A stretch of DNA of 64,000 nucleotides. Origin: Ilex aquifolium (lineage: Eukaryota > Streptophyta > Magnoliopsida > Aquifoliales > Aquifoliaceae). The position numbers and the translations under genes were made by a program. Under the pieces are notes generated by a model that did no database searches, had not been told where the DNA came from, and saw only the letters and a program-made list of their open reading frames with translations. This document shows, one piece after another, positions 1-11,962 of this stretch. Location: contig OX637405.1 of the NCBI GenBank assembly GCA_951799425.1, positions 18,759,089-18,823,088 of the forward strand. Direction: 5' to 3'. Numbering within the stretch: position 1 is the stretch's first letter; each line of letters starts with the position of its first letter.

Positions 1-44
1 TTTTTCTAAATCAGTTTTCTATTTTGAAAACATAGGTTGAGTCA
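1..44. other. Left flank of element A with target-site duplication
   Basis: The first 39 bases are flanking DNA, and positions 40-44 (AGTCA) are the left target-site duplication of element A. The right copy lies at 27266-27270. The flank is probably the upstream part of the same decayed copia LTR that resumes at 27271, but it is too short to prove this. Confidence 0.75.
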
Positions 45-181
45 TGTTGAGACTTCAACATTGCATTATTTCATATCTTAACATATTCACTTTAGGTTTG
101 CTAATATACAAATTCACTTTATTTAGTATAGTTTGCGTGTTAAGCTTTGATTTTTGTGATTGCAGGTGAATTGGGTGTAAC

Positions 182-465
182 TGATAGGTGTTGTACTGGT
201 AGGAAGGCAGAAAAAAGAAGGTTCTATCAGTAGCAAAACTCACAAAACTTTGCACTTTATCATAAGAGAAGTTCTACCGGTATTTAAACATGTTCTACCT
301 GTAAAAAAACTTATAATACATTTGTTAGAGAAGTCCTACCAGATGTTCTACCGGTAGGAAAAACCACAGAAGTTTAAGAGATTTTATCAGACAAAATTCT
401 GCAAGTAGGTAAAGGATGTTTTACCAGTAGGTCGTGCTACAGAGGGAGTTGCTGTCGGTAGATTG
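182..465 (+). repeat. CCGG-palindrome cluster in LTR A
   Basis: This cluster holds at least eight perfect or degenerate copies of the ctaccggtag motif: tactggtagg, tctatcagta, ctaccggtat, ctacctgta, ctaccggtag, accagtagg and gtcggtag forms. Units are spaced at roughly 20-60 bp. The equivalent cluster in the 3' LTR is 12212-12455. Confidence 0.75.
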
Positions 466-998
466 AGGTAAATTTTCACTGCAAGCTCAATTAAAGATCA
501 AATCTCACCATATCTTTTGGGGATTCTCGACCAATCAAAGAAGGAGATGATTTTGGGGAAGATATTTACCAAAGATATGAAGATTCTCCTTACAACCAGA
601 ATAAATAGAGACCCTTTGGGGGAATACGAGCATCACGTTGTAGAAGACGTTTAGAAGTTTTTCTTCTAGTTTTTCATTCTCTTTACGTCAGAGAGTTTTA
701 GGGTTATTTTATAGAGTTTTTCATTATTCTTCTTTTAAGTTCAGTTCTTTTATTTGTTCAAGCAATATTAAATTTAGTTGTCTTTACTTTCGAAACCATG
801 TTATTTACATTCAGTTTTTCAATACAAGCAATTAGTTTTAATTCAATCTTTACTTTTCTGAATTCAATTATGTTTTCTTTAATGCTTTGTGCTATTTCCA
901 TTATCATGAGTGAGTAGTCATCCTTTGGATAATCTAAGGAAGGAGTTCCAACCTATGAAGTAGGGCATATGGTCTAAACTAGGGTTTTAACGTTTATG

Positions 999-1083
999 TT
1001 TTTTTTTTTTTGGTGAATCTCGATAGTACGAGGGAATTTTATTGATTTTAAAAATAAATTACACCTAGTTAGGGGGGGGGGGG
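999..1083 (-). mobile_element. Short antisense poly(A)-tailed retroposon fragment
   Basis: The 5' LTR of A contains a poly-T stretch, then ggtgaatctcgatagtacga and an AT-rich stretch ending in a G12 run (1072-1083). The 3' LTR of A reads straight across this site (near 12960-12975), so this is an insertion that occurred after A integrated. On the minus strand it would end in poly(A), as a 5'-truncated LINE or SINE-like fragment would. Family assignment is uncertain. Confidence 0.5.
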
Positions 1084-1576
1084 TATGAATATGTTATGTT
1101 TTCGAAAGCCTAATTGGTTTCCATACTTTCCAATTATCTATATAAAATTAGTTTTTGTATAGATAGTTGTGTTTTTTTCTGCAAACTTTAGGGTATTGAT
1201 TCTTCCATCATAAACCATCTTTCAATTGTTACATTAGTTCTTTCAAAGTTTTTAATTGAAAATCATCCGTCTATAGTAGTTTGAATATGATAGGAGATGA
1301 GTTATAGATTTTGGGTAGAAACTCTTATTCATAGGTGGGACGAATTCTGAAGATTATCCAATTTTCCATTTATTGAATTTCAATTTCATTAGTAGTTAAC
1401 TCTCAAAATTCTCAACTTCCAAGAGCTTTTTGCTTTTATTTTTCATCAACTTGGATTTACAATTCTTTCCCTGAGGAGAGGACCTTGGACTTTTTGTTCG
1501 AGTTACTACACGATAACTTTTGCTTACACTTGGGAGCTTTCGTGAAAATACAACTCCTTAGGAGGGCAAACATTTT

Positions 1577-1594
1577 TGATGCCATTGCTGGGGA
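1577..1594 (+). other. Primer-binding site of A (tRNA-Asp-like, decayed)
   Basis: The sequence tgatgccattgctgggga, 4 nt after the LTR, matches the Athila primer site tggcgccgttgccgggga seen intact in D and G, with four substitutions. Confidence 0.85.
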
Positions 1595-1622
1595 AGTTAG
1601 ATTTAAACATGATTTACCAGGT

Positions 1623-3200
1623 ATGGCTTCCCAGAATAACAACAATGACATTGATCCACCCATTATTATACCAGCAGGGAGTAATGGTTGGAATAATTCG
1701 GTTATAGTTTCGCCTGGTCGGACTACGAATGATTATCTTCAACCAACCCGCTCTTCCTCGCCATCATGCATTGTACTTTTAGTGTAGGCACACCAATTCA
1801 TTGTTAAACCAGGGATGCTCCAATTGCTTCCTCAATTCCATAGAATGACAAGTGAAAATTGTTATCTTCATCTCAAGGAATTTAAGGGAGTAATTAGTAT
1901 ATTCCTGGAACCGAATGTGCGGGGAGAAATGGCTAGAATAAAACTTTTTCCTTTCTCACTTAAAGATAAAGTAAAGATTTGGCTAAATTCCTTGAAGCCA
2001 TAGATGCTCGCTACTTGGGATGAAATGCAAAAAAAATTTTTGTTGGGAAAGATTTAAAGGGCTCTTAAACTTTGTTCCACGTCATGACTTTGAACTGTGG
2101 CAGATGGTAACTTTTTTCTATGAGGGAATTACCCCTACACATCGTCAGTTCATTGACATGATGTACAATGAAGAGTTTCTACATAAAAATCATGAGGAGT
2201 CTCTTGATTATTTTGATTATTTGGCAAAGAGTGCCCAGTCTTGAGACATCTCAGACCCTGCTGAGCAATCAATATCATCAGCAGCCCCTCAATCATCCGG
2301 TGGAGAAAGATATTTGTTGGGAGATCAAGATGATCTCCTAGCCAAGATTGTTAAACTTTCAAGGAAGGTATAGAGTTTAGAGTTTCAAAAGGTTAATGAG
2401 GTGATTAGTGTGCCCAAGGTTGATGACCCTTGCTCAATTTGTGAGTCCATTGAGCACCCTATGAATGAGTGCCCAACTCTTCTTATGTGTAGGGAAATGC
2501 AGCAGGAGCAGGTTAATGCATTTAATTAGCCAAAGTAGTCATTTTATTCAAACTCTAATACTTATAATCCAGAGTGGCGATACCATCCCAACTTTAGTTG
2601 GAGATCCGACAACACTGCCCTACCTCAACAATACCCTACTGCCATACATCAACCATCATCAAATTATTTCGGTCCTTCTAATGCTCAATAGGTTCCTCCG
2701 CAAGGACCTCAATAACACAGGTTTGTTCGGAACCCAACACCACCACCATAGCCACAAGCTCAAGGGTTTGGTCCTCAAGGTCCACCCGTAGTACCTCCTT
2801 ACCGACCACCTCACAAAAGGAGAAAAGAAGAATTATTACAGGAACACATTCAAACCCAAAACAACATTAAAAATCAGATAGCTCAGGCTCTGAATGAAAT
2901 TAGGTCACAAATCACAAAGATCAACACGACCTTAGGGGCAATGCAACCAGAGAAAGTAAAATTTCCTGCTCAACCTCAAGAGAACCCCAAAGGTCAACAC
3001 ATAATTGAGACCACTGAAAATGTTGAACAACTAAAGTCCATTACTACTCTTAGGAGTGGTAAAGAAGTAGATAAGACTATCCCACCAAAGGTCTCTAAGC
3101 CTACAAAAAAAGAGGCCTCAGGTGATTTAGAAGAGACCAAGCTACTTGACATTACTGAAAATAGTTGTCCTATCCTTGCTCCTTACCCTTATGGACTATG
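1623..3200 (+). pseudogene. gag: Athila Gag, element A
   Basis: This is a broken Gag gene for the capsid and nucleocapsid of the retrotransposon particle. The ATG at 1623 opens a frame similar to element D Gag. A TAG at 1785-1787 interrupts it within the motif leading into GMLQLLPQFH (about 1815-1845). A second stop after NSLKP (about 2003) and frameshifts follow. The zinc knuckle CSICESIEHPMNEC (about 2430-2475) keeps C-X2-C-X4-H-X4-C spacing. The Gag-protease linker with TTLRSGKEVDKT lies at about 3040-3080. The gene cannot give a full-length product. Confidence 0.85.
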
Positions 3201-5383
3201 AATGTATGCTAAGTTATCTGATACATCTAAAATTCTTGAGATTTTTAGGCAGGTAAAAATTAACATCCCTATTTTGGATGCAGTTAAACAAGTACCATCT
3301 TATGCCAAGTTCTTTTAAAGAATTATGCATAGTAAAGATGAAGATTAATGTGCAAAAGAGAGCTTTCCTCATACAGTAGGTAAGCTCCATCTTAAGGATG
3401 AACACTCCACCCAAATATAAAGATCTCAATTGTCTCACCATCTCAATCATCATTGGGGATTGTTGGGTAGAGCAAGCATTGCTAGATTTACGTGCAAGTG
3501 TGAACCTCCTTCCTTATTCAGTATATATGTAGCTTGGATTAGGAGAATTGAGGTCGACATCCATCGTAGTCCATTTTATTGACAGAAGTGTAATGATGTC
3601 ACGCGGAATAGTGGAGGCTGTTCTAGTCTAAGTGGAGAAATTTTACTTTTCAGTTGATTTTATTATTCTTGATACTTGTCCTGTTGTTAACCCATCTGTT
3701 CAGATCCCTGTTATTTTTTGACGACCATTTCTTGCAACCTCTAATGCCTTAATTAATTGTAGGAATGGATTTATAAAGCTGGGAATATGAATTTGAAGCT
3801 AAATGTGCTCAATATTGGAAGGCTACCCGGGGATGATGGGTAGTTACATCAGTTAAATTTCATTGACACCATCATGGAGAAACAAGTAGAAGATTCAGTT
3901 GACAAATACTTGGAGATCCTATATGAGAAAATAACTGTTCAAGAAGAAGAAGCTTTTGTTTTGGGCTTGTGGGAGCCTAAGTTTGAAGAATTACCACCAA
4001 TGGAGAAGCATGCTCTACCATCGACTGTTCAACTATCCAAACCTGATTTGAAACCACTTCTATCTACTTTGAAATATGCTTATCTGGGGAGTGATGGTAC
4101 TTTTCCAGTGGTGATTAGTTTATTCTTGCTACCTGAGCAAGAATCAAGGTTGTTACAATTGTTGAAGGCCCGTATCGGAGCTATTGGGTGGGCCATAATA
4201 GATTTAAAAGGGATCAGTCCTCTCATATACACCCACAAGATCTAACTAGAAGAAGATGCCAAGCCTTCCTACCAACCATAGCGGAGATTGAATCCTATAA
4301 TGAAGGATGTGGTACGAGCTGAAGTTCTAAAGTTGTTTGATGTAAGAATCATCTTCCTTATTGCTGATAACAAGTGGGTGAGTCCTACATTGGTAGTTCC
4401 GAAGAAGTCAGGAGTGTCTGTGGTTACTAATGAGAAGAATGAGTAGATTCCAACAAGGACAGTGACCGGGTGAAGGGTTTGCATCAATTATAAGAAGCTG
4501 AATTTGTATACCAAAAAAGACCATTTTCCATTGTAATTCCTTGACCAAGTCTTGGACCGAGTTGCGGGGCATGCGTTCTATTACTTTTTAGATGGGTATT
4601 CGGGTGACAACCAAATTGAGATAGTCCTTGAAGATCAAGAAAATACAACCTTCATGTGTCCCTCTAGAATGTTTGCCTACAGAAAGATGCCATTCAACCT
4701 TTGCAATGCTCTAGGCATGTTTCAGAGGTGTATGTTGGGGATTTTTAATGATACAATAGAGAAAATTGTCGAGGTTTTTATGGGTGATTTCTCTATATTT
4801 GGTGATTCATTTGAGAGTTGCTTGAAGAATTTGGGGTTGATATTTCAGAGGTGTGAAGAAAAAGGATTGGTTCTTAACTGGGAAAAGTTCCATTTTATGG
4901 TGACTTAGAGGCTAGTCCTTGGTCACATTGTGTCAAAGAAGGGGATATAGGTAGATAAAGCTAAGGTTGAGTTGATTTTTAACCTCCTTACTCTCAAGAT
5001 TATTAAAGATGTCCGACCATTTCTTGGTCATGCCGGGTTCTACAAGCGATTCATAAAGAGTTTTAGTGCCTTGGTACACCTGTTATGTCATCTTTTGGCC
5101 AATGATGTTCCTTTTGAGTGGAGAGCTGATTGTGAGACAACTTTTAAAACTTAAAGAATATGCTTATTTTGCCTCCAATCATGCAACTACCCAATTGAGA
5201 ATTTTTGTTTGAGCTCATGTGCGATGTGAGTGATTACATGGTTGGCGTAGTGCTAGGCCAACGACATGATAAAAAACCTCATTTCATCTACTATGCTAGC
5301 AAGACATTGAATGAAGTTCAGATAAACTACACTACCATTGAAAAGGAATTGCTAGGAGTAGTTTTTGCCCTTGATAAAGTTAG
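3201..5383 (+). pseudogene. pol: Athila Pol part 1: protease, RT, start of RNase H (element A)
   Basis: The protease region (about 3240-3850) keeps a degraded form of the L-D-x-x-A-S-V-N-L-L-P active-site block near 3480-3515. The RT spans about 4260-5150. It keeps the PFNLCNALGMFQRC block, but the catalytic FMDD reads F-M-G-D (about 4776-4787), so an aspartate is lost. The RNase H domain starts at about 5200 (FELMCDVSDYMVGVVLGQ) and is cut within the R-S-Y codons by the solo LTR; the reading resumes at 7288. Stops and frameshifts are frequent. It is a dead gene by both frame and active site. Confidence 0.85.
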
Positions 5384-5623
5384 GTCATTTATGAGTGCGT
5401 AATATTGCATATTTAACGGCTTCATTACATGTATTTTAACTTAACTTTGCATTTAATTACTTAGAGTTCGTCATATTTGTGAATAATTTGAAATTTTTTA
5501 TGTTACAGGTAATCATAGAGTAATTGATGGCTTTTGGAACCCTGTAACTATGTGTGGATTAGTGGTGAAGATATGGATACATTACATGAAGATTTGGAGG
5601 CTTAAAAGTGAAAGAAATCAAGG

Positions 5624-5968
5624 AGGTATCGGTACTTGGTAACATAGGTACCGGCACCCACACCATTTGGTATCGGTACCTCGGTATTCCCCATTTTCTA
5701 CCATGATCCACTTCGAATATGAAAAAGTGAAAAACATGAAAGTTGTAGATCTGGATGTCCTCTGTCTTGTGTCAAAATTTCAGCTCAATCGGCGGTGGGA
5801 TCAAAAGTTATGGCAAAGTTAAAAAAACTAGTCCTGAGCTTGCATCCCCATTACGACCTACCGGTAGAAGGAAACTAAAACCTACCGGTAGGTTTTGCAC
5901 ACTGGAGTTGGACCTATTTGAAACCTACCGGTAGGTTTTGTCATCGACCTACCGATAATTTTTGCTGA
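5624..5968 (+). repeat. CCGG-palindrome cluster in the solo LTR
   Basis: Two subclusters are seen. Positions 5624-5687 hold ggtatcggtac and ggtaccgg forms. Positions 5850-5968 hold perfect cctaccggtagg at 5881-5892 and 5924-5935, with cacactggag between them. Confidence 0.8.
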
Positions 5969-7130
5969 CACATGCCAGGACCTACAACTCAGACTCTACT
6001 AGCTTGGGGGGTCTACCTCTGCTTCTCTAACACATCCCCTAACATATTCTACATACAAGCATGCCTCCCTAAACCTAGGATTGGACTTTGGAAGAAAAAT
6101 CATGGAAGAGGAAGAGAGAGAAAGAGGGAGGCATGGTGGGTTGCAAGCTAGGCTTGTCCTAGCTTGTGCAAGTGTCAAATCACTTCCCATTGATGGGAAG
6201 TCAGTTCACACAGGCTAAGGGAAGAGGGATGGACGAAATTTACTTATTCTTACACCATTTATATAGATTTTGATAAGCTTTTGGAAGGTAGAGGCAACCT
6301 AAGCATAGGAATAGTTTTAGAGATAGAAAGCTCAAGGAAGAAGATGAAGTTAGAGAGAGAAAGCGGGGTTTTCATATTTCTTTACCATTTTCAGTGTTGT
6401 AAGCTTTAAACTAGTTGTAATCTTTCCCCTTTTCACCTTCAACTCTTTCATTCAAGTTGTATGCAAGCTTAGCTAAGTATTTCTAGCATTTCAAATTCTA
6501 CATTTGGGTATTTGTTTCCAATCTTTGTATTTTGACTATGAATGTCATTTCTCTTGTAGTTTAGCTCTTTTCTTGCATTAATACAAGTTCCATTTCTCAT
6601 TTCTTCATCATGTCTCTTTACATTATGCATGTTTTTGCTTTGGTTATGGATAGCTAAGTTTTTAGTTGGCTAATCCAAGGGAGATTTCCTCTTGGGTATG
6701 CTAAATCAACTCTCCTCCATTCTTCCTCGTAGTGTAAAGTGCTTGGTTTGACTAGGTTGAGTGCGGACGTGATTGTGAGCTCTTGATATACCGTAGACTT
6801 ATCACGGGGTATGCTTGAGCCTACACCTCCACATTAGTCCCTCACTTCCTACGAATCAATCAAACCGAGGCACCATCGGTGGAATGTTTGGAGTTGATTT
6901 GGTATTCCCATTGGAATGACCTCGTCGGATTAGCCAACCTTGTTTTCATTGCATTTTTATCAAAAAATCCACACACCAAAACATAAATTACAAGATTTTT
7001 CATTTTTCCTTTTCACAAATCAGTTCCGAAAACACTTGACCTTTCCTTCCCTAAGGAGACGACCTTGAAATACCCATTCCAAGTAAAACACGACAATTTC
7101 AAGTCTCTCTTCGCTTGGGGAGCACTTTTG

Positions 7131-7154
7131 CACACACACACACACACACACACA
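7131..7154 (+). repeat. (CA)12 microsatellite
   Basis: This is an uninterrupted CA dinucleotide run inside the solo LTR, just downstream of the conserved LTR hairpin block. The related LTR of G has only gtgcacaccgc at the matching place, so the run expanded in this copy. Confidence 0.95.
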
Positions 7155-7287
7155 TTTCCATTCACACACACGTTTTTCCCATTTCTAACATCAAACCTGA
7201 GGGAGAATGACACTCATTTACTCGTATAAGCCATATACAAACACTCGAGGGTTTGTGTTTGGAGATTAGGGTGAACGTAATCAAGCA

Positions 7288-8838
7288 GTCATACATTATA
7301 GGGTCACCTATTATTGTTTATTCTGACTATGCTGCTTTGAAGTATTTGTTGACTAAGTAGGAGGCCAAGCCAAGATTGATTAGGTGGATCCTTCTCCTCC
7401 AAGAGTTTTCATATCATTATCAAAGATAACAAATGAGTGGAGAATGTGGTGACTGACCATTTATTGAGGTTCTTGATTGAAGACATAGATGCTCACATTC
7501 CTATTCTTGACTTTTTTCCTTTTGAACATTTATTTACTTTGAATATAAATGTACCATAGTACGTTGATATTGTAAATTATCATGTTACAGGAAAGCTACT
7601 AAGTCATTGGAATCCAAGGGACAAGAAAAGATTCTTGGTCGAGGTGAAGCAGTTCTACATTGAGAATTCATATTTGTTCAAATACTGCCCCGGTCAAGTG
7701 AAAAGGAGATGTGTGCCCAATGAAGAGCAAAAGGACGTGATTTTTTTTGTCATTCAGAAGCTTGTGGAGGCCACTTCTCATCCAAGAAGACATCAACAAA
7801 GATTTTACAATGTGGTTTTTATTGGCCTACCTTATGTAAAAATTGTTTTACATTCTGTAAGTATTGTGATAAATTTCAACGATTAGGATGTGTGATATGT
7901 AAGAATATGATGCCACTTACAACTATATTTTTAATGGCAATCTTTGACTGTTAGAGTATTAATTTTATGGGTTCCTTTCCTATATTTTTTAGATATGCTT
8001 ACATTCTTTTGGCAGTTGACTATGTATCTAAATGGACAGAAGCTATCCCAACTAGGACCAATGATCACAAGGTTGTGATCAAGTTTTTGAAAGAGAATAA
8101 TTTTTTTTAGCTTTGAGATGCCTAGGATAATAATCAGTGATGGTGGCTTACGCTTTTGTAATAAGTCATTTGCTAATCTCATTCATAAATATGGACTTAC
8201 ACACAAAGTGTCCATGACTTACCACCCATAGACCAATGACCAAACTGAATTGGCCAATAGGGAGATCAAACACATCTTAAAAAAGACAGTTAATCCTGAT
8301 AGAAATGATTGGTCACTTAAATTGACCGATGCTCTTTGGGCTTATAGGACTGCTTTTAAGACACATTTATGTATGTCTCCCTATAGGCTAGTGTATGAGA
8401 AAGCTTAGAGATGGAACGTAGAGCATATTGGGCCATCAAAACCTTTAACTTCAATTTAAAACTTGCTGGTAGCAGTAGAAAATTGGACTTAAATGAATTG
8501 GGAGAGATAAGAAGAGATGCTTATAAGAGTACTTAGATTTACAAGGAAAAAGTAAAAAAATTTCATGATAAATCTATTTTGAGAAAGACCTTTAAGCTAG
8601 GACAGAAGGTGCTTTTATACAATTCTCATCTTCATCTTCTCCAACGTAAGCTACGCTCGAGATGGGCCGGCTCTTACATAACGCGTAAAGTTTTTCCGCA
8701 TAGAGTAGTGGAACTAGAGAATCGCAAACATTTAAAGTGAATGGTCAGCGATTGAAGCCATTCTTGGGGATTTTCCATTAGAGGAGGTTGTAGAGGAGCT
8801 AGTTGATCCTGTTTATCAGGATCTTCTGGATGATTGAT
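7288..8838 (+). pseudogene. pol: Athila Pol part 2: RNase H end and integrase (element A)
   Basis: Reading resumes at SYIIGSP (7289) after the solo LTR. The RNase H end reaches about 7480. The integrase runs from about 7540 to 8838. The segment VEVKQFYIENSYLFKYCPGQVKRRCVPNEEQ is spread over 7635-7730. The zinc-binding region is degraded (7740-7900), and the core with the D, D and E blocks is still recognisable (7950-8300), including the region homologous to [15 protein letters not shown] (8225-8270). The C-terminal part similar to LLYNSRLHL and to the NGQRLKPF end lies at 8615-8770. Several stops and at least three frameshifts make it non-functional. Confidence 0.85.
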
Positions 8839-9002
8839 TCTTCTTTCCTACATGTTTTGTTGTATATTAGTTGTTTCATGTTTTCCTTTACTTTTAGTTT
8901 TGCAGTTGAATTCTTTTCGGAGCACTCTTTTCAAGTGACCTCACCCCCTTATCTATTTTATTAGTTCTTTTGCATATAGTTGTTTCTGTTGTATTGAGGA
9001 CA

Positions 9003-9041
9003 GTGTATGATTTAAGTTCCGGGGGGGGGGGGGGGGGGTGA
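9003..9041 (+). other. Polypurine-tract-like site after pol, element A
   Basis: A G18 run (9021-9038) follows tgtatgatttaagttcc directly after the end of pol. Element D has caagttggggggtgagg in the same place (about 40849-40863). It resembles the terminal polypurine tracts of both elements, so it may be an internal plus-strand primer site. Confidence 0.5.
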
Positions 9042-10917
9042 GGGTTTATACTGCTGTTTTGTTTGTTTTCTTATTTTTATGTTTCTTTTTGTTTGTTGGT
9101 TGATCCTAAAATGAAAAACAAATTATGCTTTAGCTATATTTTTTTTGTTCATTTGCTTTACCTATTTTTAAAGTATGATGCTCGAGTTGAATTCTTTGAG
9201 AACTTTGATATGTAGACAACAATTTGAGTTGATTGCACATAGAATATTGGATGAAATTTATTATATGCTTGAGTATTATGCATTATTGTCATAAAAAACT
9301 CAAATTTTATGCACCATTATTGGCTAGTTCTTGTGATTTTTTGAAATAGGTTTTTTCTTTCAAAGCTTGACATGTATCAGAGAAAAATATATTACCTTGT
9401 GAGGTTAGAGCCTATCATTTTGGAGAGTTATATGACAATTACTCAAGAAATAGTTCTTTCATCACTTCTTTCAATAGTCTCATTATATTTGTTTTGGTTA
9501 AAGTATGAGGAATGATTAGTTGATTGTATCCCTATCAATTAAAATTTGCCATTGTTCTTGGAAAAGAATTTTAGGCCATCTTTTGGATAATTTTGAGCCT
9601 TAGCCTATTTTTTTGCTAAAAAGTTTCCCTCGAAGCCATGATTGAGCCTATTTGAATGTTCAATTCCTAGCCATAAAGTTAACCAAGCCAAGTAAAAGAA
9701 TAAATGTATATACCGTACCTTGGTTATCCCTTGAATTACTAAATTTTTATCAAGGAAGTTGGGAGAGTTATGGCAAAATCTCAAACATGGGCAACATGAG
9801 AAAAAAGGGAATGAAGCTAAAAAGAAAATGAAAGAAAATCAGCAAGATTTAGAATGTTTGAAAAAAAGAGAAGCCAAAGGCTTTGGAAAGAAAAGGGGGT
9901 GTAAAAATTAAAAAAAAAAAAGAGGAAAAGAGAATGAAGTGAAAGTAAAGAAAAAATGTGCAAAAGGAGGAGTCAATTGTGCAAAAAGTATTTTGTGATA
10001 ACTCTTTCTGAATTCCTTAATCCTTTGTTTCTTTTACCCTTAGCCTTAGCCCCATTATAACATTGATAAAGTCCTAATTGATTCTGAGAATGATGGGGAA
10101 TTAAATTACATGGATAGGGAGATATATCAATGGTGTCATCCTTATTACTTTAGCATTTTTTCATGAGATTATGTCAATATTGATTCGTTTCATAATGTTT
10201 TTTATTGTTGGAAATCTGTGGGATATACTTGTTTTGTTAACATAACTTCTGGTCACATATATCTTGAGTGAAACAGTCATGATAATCAGAGAGATATATT
10301 CTGAGTGAAATCGGGGAGAATTGGTGTCAAAGCTAGTTTTAGATAACTTAAAATAGATGAGAGTTCGATTTCATAAATTTCTTGAACTAGCTGATGTGAC
10401 ACATAACCAAGAGTTTTTGATGATAATATGATTAAATAATTTTTTATACCGTTTAGGTCTGAAAATAGGTCTGGGTGAATAAGCTTAAATTCTATTGACA
10501 TATTGTTGTTTTTGTTGAGTTTGATAAGAGCAATGCGATTGCAATAGGCAAAATAGAGAAGTTTGTAGGTATCTTTTCTGGAAACCTTCATGAGATAAAA
10601 CTCGTCCACTAGGAATCACCTAGAGGTTTAAAGGCATATTGCATAGACTAAATGCAATCGTGATTGCCTACGAAAAAGGTCTACTTTTGTTTAGTTTTTT
10701 TAGGTTGTGTTTTTAAATTCCAAGGTAAGAAATTTTGGATTTTAATTGAATCAAGTTTTATTGCATAATTTTTAGGAATTGGGCATGAAATTATATCATT
10801 AGTTTTTGATTAGGTATTAGTCGAATTTAGGTTTTGCTTTAATAAGAAAAAGAAGAGAAGAAAAAATTGAAAAAAAACATAGAAAATAGAAAATTTTCAG
10901 GAATTGTTTAGTTATAC

Positions 10918-11000
10918 TGGTAGGTCGTGTATGTACTACCGTTACGTTGTGAACATAAAGTCTTTCTACCCGTAGGTCGTGTATGTTCTACTAGCAGGTG
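10918..11000 (+). repeat. Internal CCGG-palindrome half-site cluster, element A
   Basis: Degenerate units actggtaggtcgtgtatgt, ctaccgttac, ctacccgtaggtcgtgtatg and ctactagcagg precede the ORF3 remnant. Element D has a better preserved cluster at the same relative place (42735-42865). Confidence 0.6.
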
Positions 11001-11099
11001 ATAGATTTGAAGCGTTAAAATGAGGATTTTTTTTTGGGAATTCCAAAAGTTTTTCTAAATTTTTCACTAAAAAATCCTCTCTTTCTCGCAAGGAACAGG

Positions 11100-11639
11100 T
11101 AGAGACCTATTCCCTAAGCCTTGTGCCCCAAGTAACCTTTGATATTGCTTTGATCATTGCGATAATCGCCTCAAGAAAGGTTTTGTCTCTCGCTCACTCT
11201 TCTATGCAGCTTTATGTATTCTCTCTCCTCGCTTGGGTGCCCTTAGTGGCCATGGTCACTTTGTTCGTGCGAAAGATGGCCAACACACTATTGGGGGAGA
11301 GAAACCTCGACTAGCACTCCAGGTGCCTCTTCATCCAAGCGTGCATCTGAGAAAGAGAAGGAGAAGGAAAAGGGAAAGGGGAAAAATAAGAGGATTGAGC
11401 CAGAATCCAAGGAAGACGAACACGAAGTCCCTTCCATACTCAAGAAGGAATGGCATGAGGATCCTGAGGATAAAAAGGAGCATTGTTTAAAGGTTTTGAC
11501 TTGGATCATGTTTGCTAAGGCATTGGATCCAGAGAAGGAGGATTCAGTGTTGGAGGCCACTTGGTCTCGTGGTGAAAAGCCAGAGTTTGCAAGCACTAGT
11601 GTTTATCATCCAATTACCTTCTCTGATTCCGATGATTAA
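11100..11639 (+). pseudogene. ORF3 remnant of element A (Athila third ORF)
   Basis: Only the end of the third ORF remains. An open frame of about 110 codons ends in TAA at 11637-11639. It starts around 11310 without an ATG. It is Ser-rich, then Lys/Glu-rich (EKEKEKEKGKGKNKR), then acidic, ending SDSDD. This is the same layout as the end of element D ORF3. An upstream piece in another frame (11123-11314) may belong to it. The central PF20167-like domain of D is missing, so A lost about 0.6 kb here. Function of this ORF in Athila is unknown; an envelope role has been proposed, but I see no membrane segment. Confidence 0.55.
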
Positions 11640-11946
11640 GCTAAAATTTGATTGTAGTTGTCTAGATTGGGAGTTTTAGATCGAGTCTAGTAGTTTTTGT
11701 CTAAGCCTAGTAGAAGAATCTTTAGGAGTATAGGCTTAATTTTGAGCCTTTTTGAGTCAACATGTACTTAAAAGACTATGACTAATATCAATGGAACACA
11801 TCTTTTGAATTTTGTGCCTTGTCTTCTTTTTAATTTATTCTTTATAACTTGAATATTTATTTATGTTCTCTTGCCTTGGATTTTTGTAAAATTATTTTAT
11901 GTGTTTCTTAGTTTAATGTTGGCTAGAGACTAGCAAAGCCTAAATT

Positions 11947-11960
11947 GGGGGGGGGGGGGG
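11947..11960 (+). other. 3' polypurine tract of element A
   Basis: A G14 run immediately precedes the 3' LTR (starts 11963) and would prime plus-strand DNA synthesis. It follows actagcaaagcctaaattg, matching the text before the D polypurine tract (actagcaaaactcaagttg). Confidence 0.85.
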
Positions 11961-11962
11961 CA

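Larger units (their letters stand above)
45..1572 (+). repeat. 5' LTR of element A
   Basis: It begins TGTTGAGACTTC and ends CAAACA just before the primer-binding site. It matches 11963-13403 plus 27214-27265 along its whole length. It carries a cluster of ctaccggtag-type sites (182-465, perfect copy 348-357) and the conserved Athila LTR block ctgaggaga...ccttgga (about 1470-1502). An insertion of about 85 bp (999-1083) is missing from the 3' LTR. Confidence 0.9.
5389..7287 (+). mobile_element. Solo LTR of an Athila-type element, inserted in pol of A
   Basis: This 1899 bp LTR is flanked by the duplication GTCAT (5384-5388 and 7288-7292) and carries no internal region. Removing it and one GTCAT restores the RNase H reading of A. 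Its first base pair reads TT instead of TG, and it ends CA. It matches the LTR of element G (61131-63027, 1897 bp) in length, start (gc[g/a]taatattgcatattt), middle and end, so both are one family. It probably arose by LTR-LTR recombination. It carries CCGG palindromes (5624-5968) and the conserved hairpin block at 7050-7083. Confidence 0.9.
8839..11099 (+). other. Non-coding region between pol and ORF3 of element A
   Basis: No ORF here resembles a known protein. The stretch keeps the same order of short conserved blocks as 40622-43231 of element D: a gaggaca...tttaagtt...G-run, then ttaggccatc...gagcctta, tgattgagcct, and catgagattatgtcaa. It also contains an A-rich tract (9780-9970) and CCGG-palindrome half-sites near 10918-11000. 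Confidence 0.7.

Noticed and set aside
182..465. Spaced short palindromic repeats resembling a CRISPR array
   Set aside because: Units are degenerate, spacers are similar to each other rather than unique, and the repeats lie in plant LTRs with their own primer sites and target duplications.
10286..10609. Antisense ORF of 107 codons in element A
   Set aside because: It overlaps a conserved non-coding stretch, but the matching D region has no similar frame, so chance is the simpler view.
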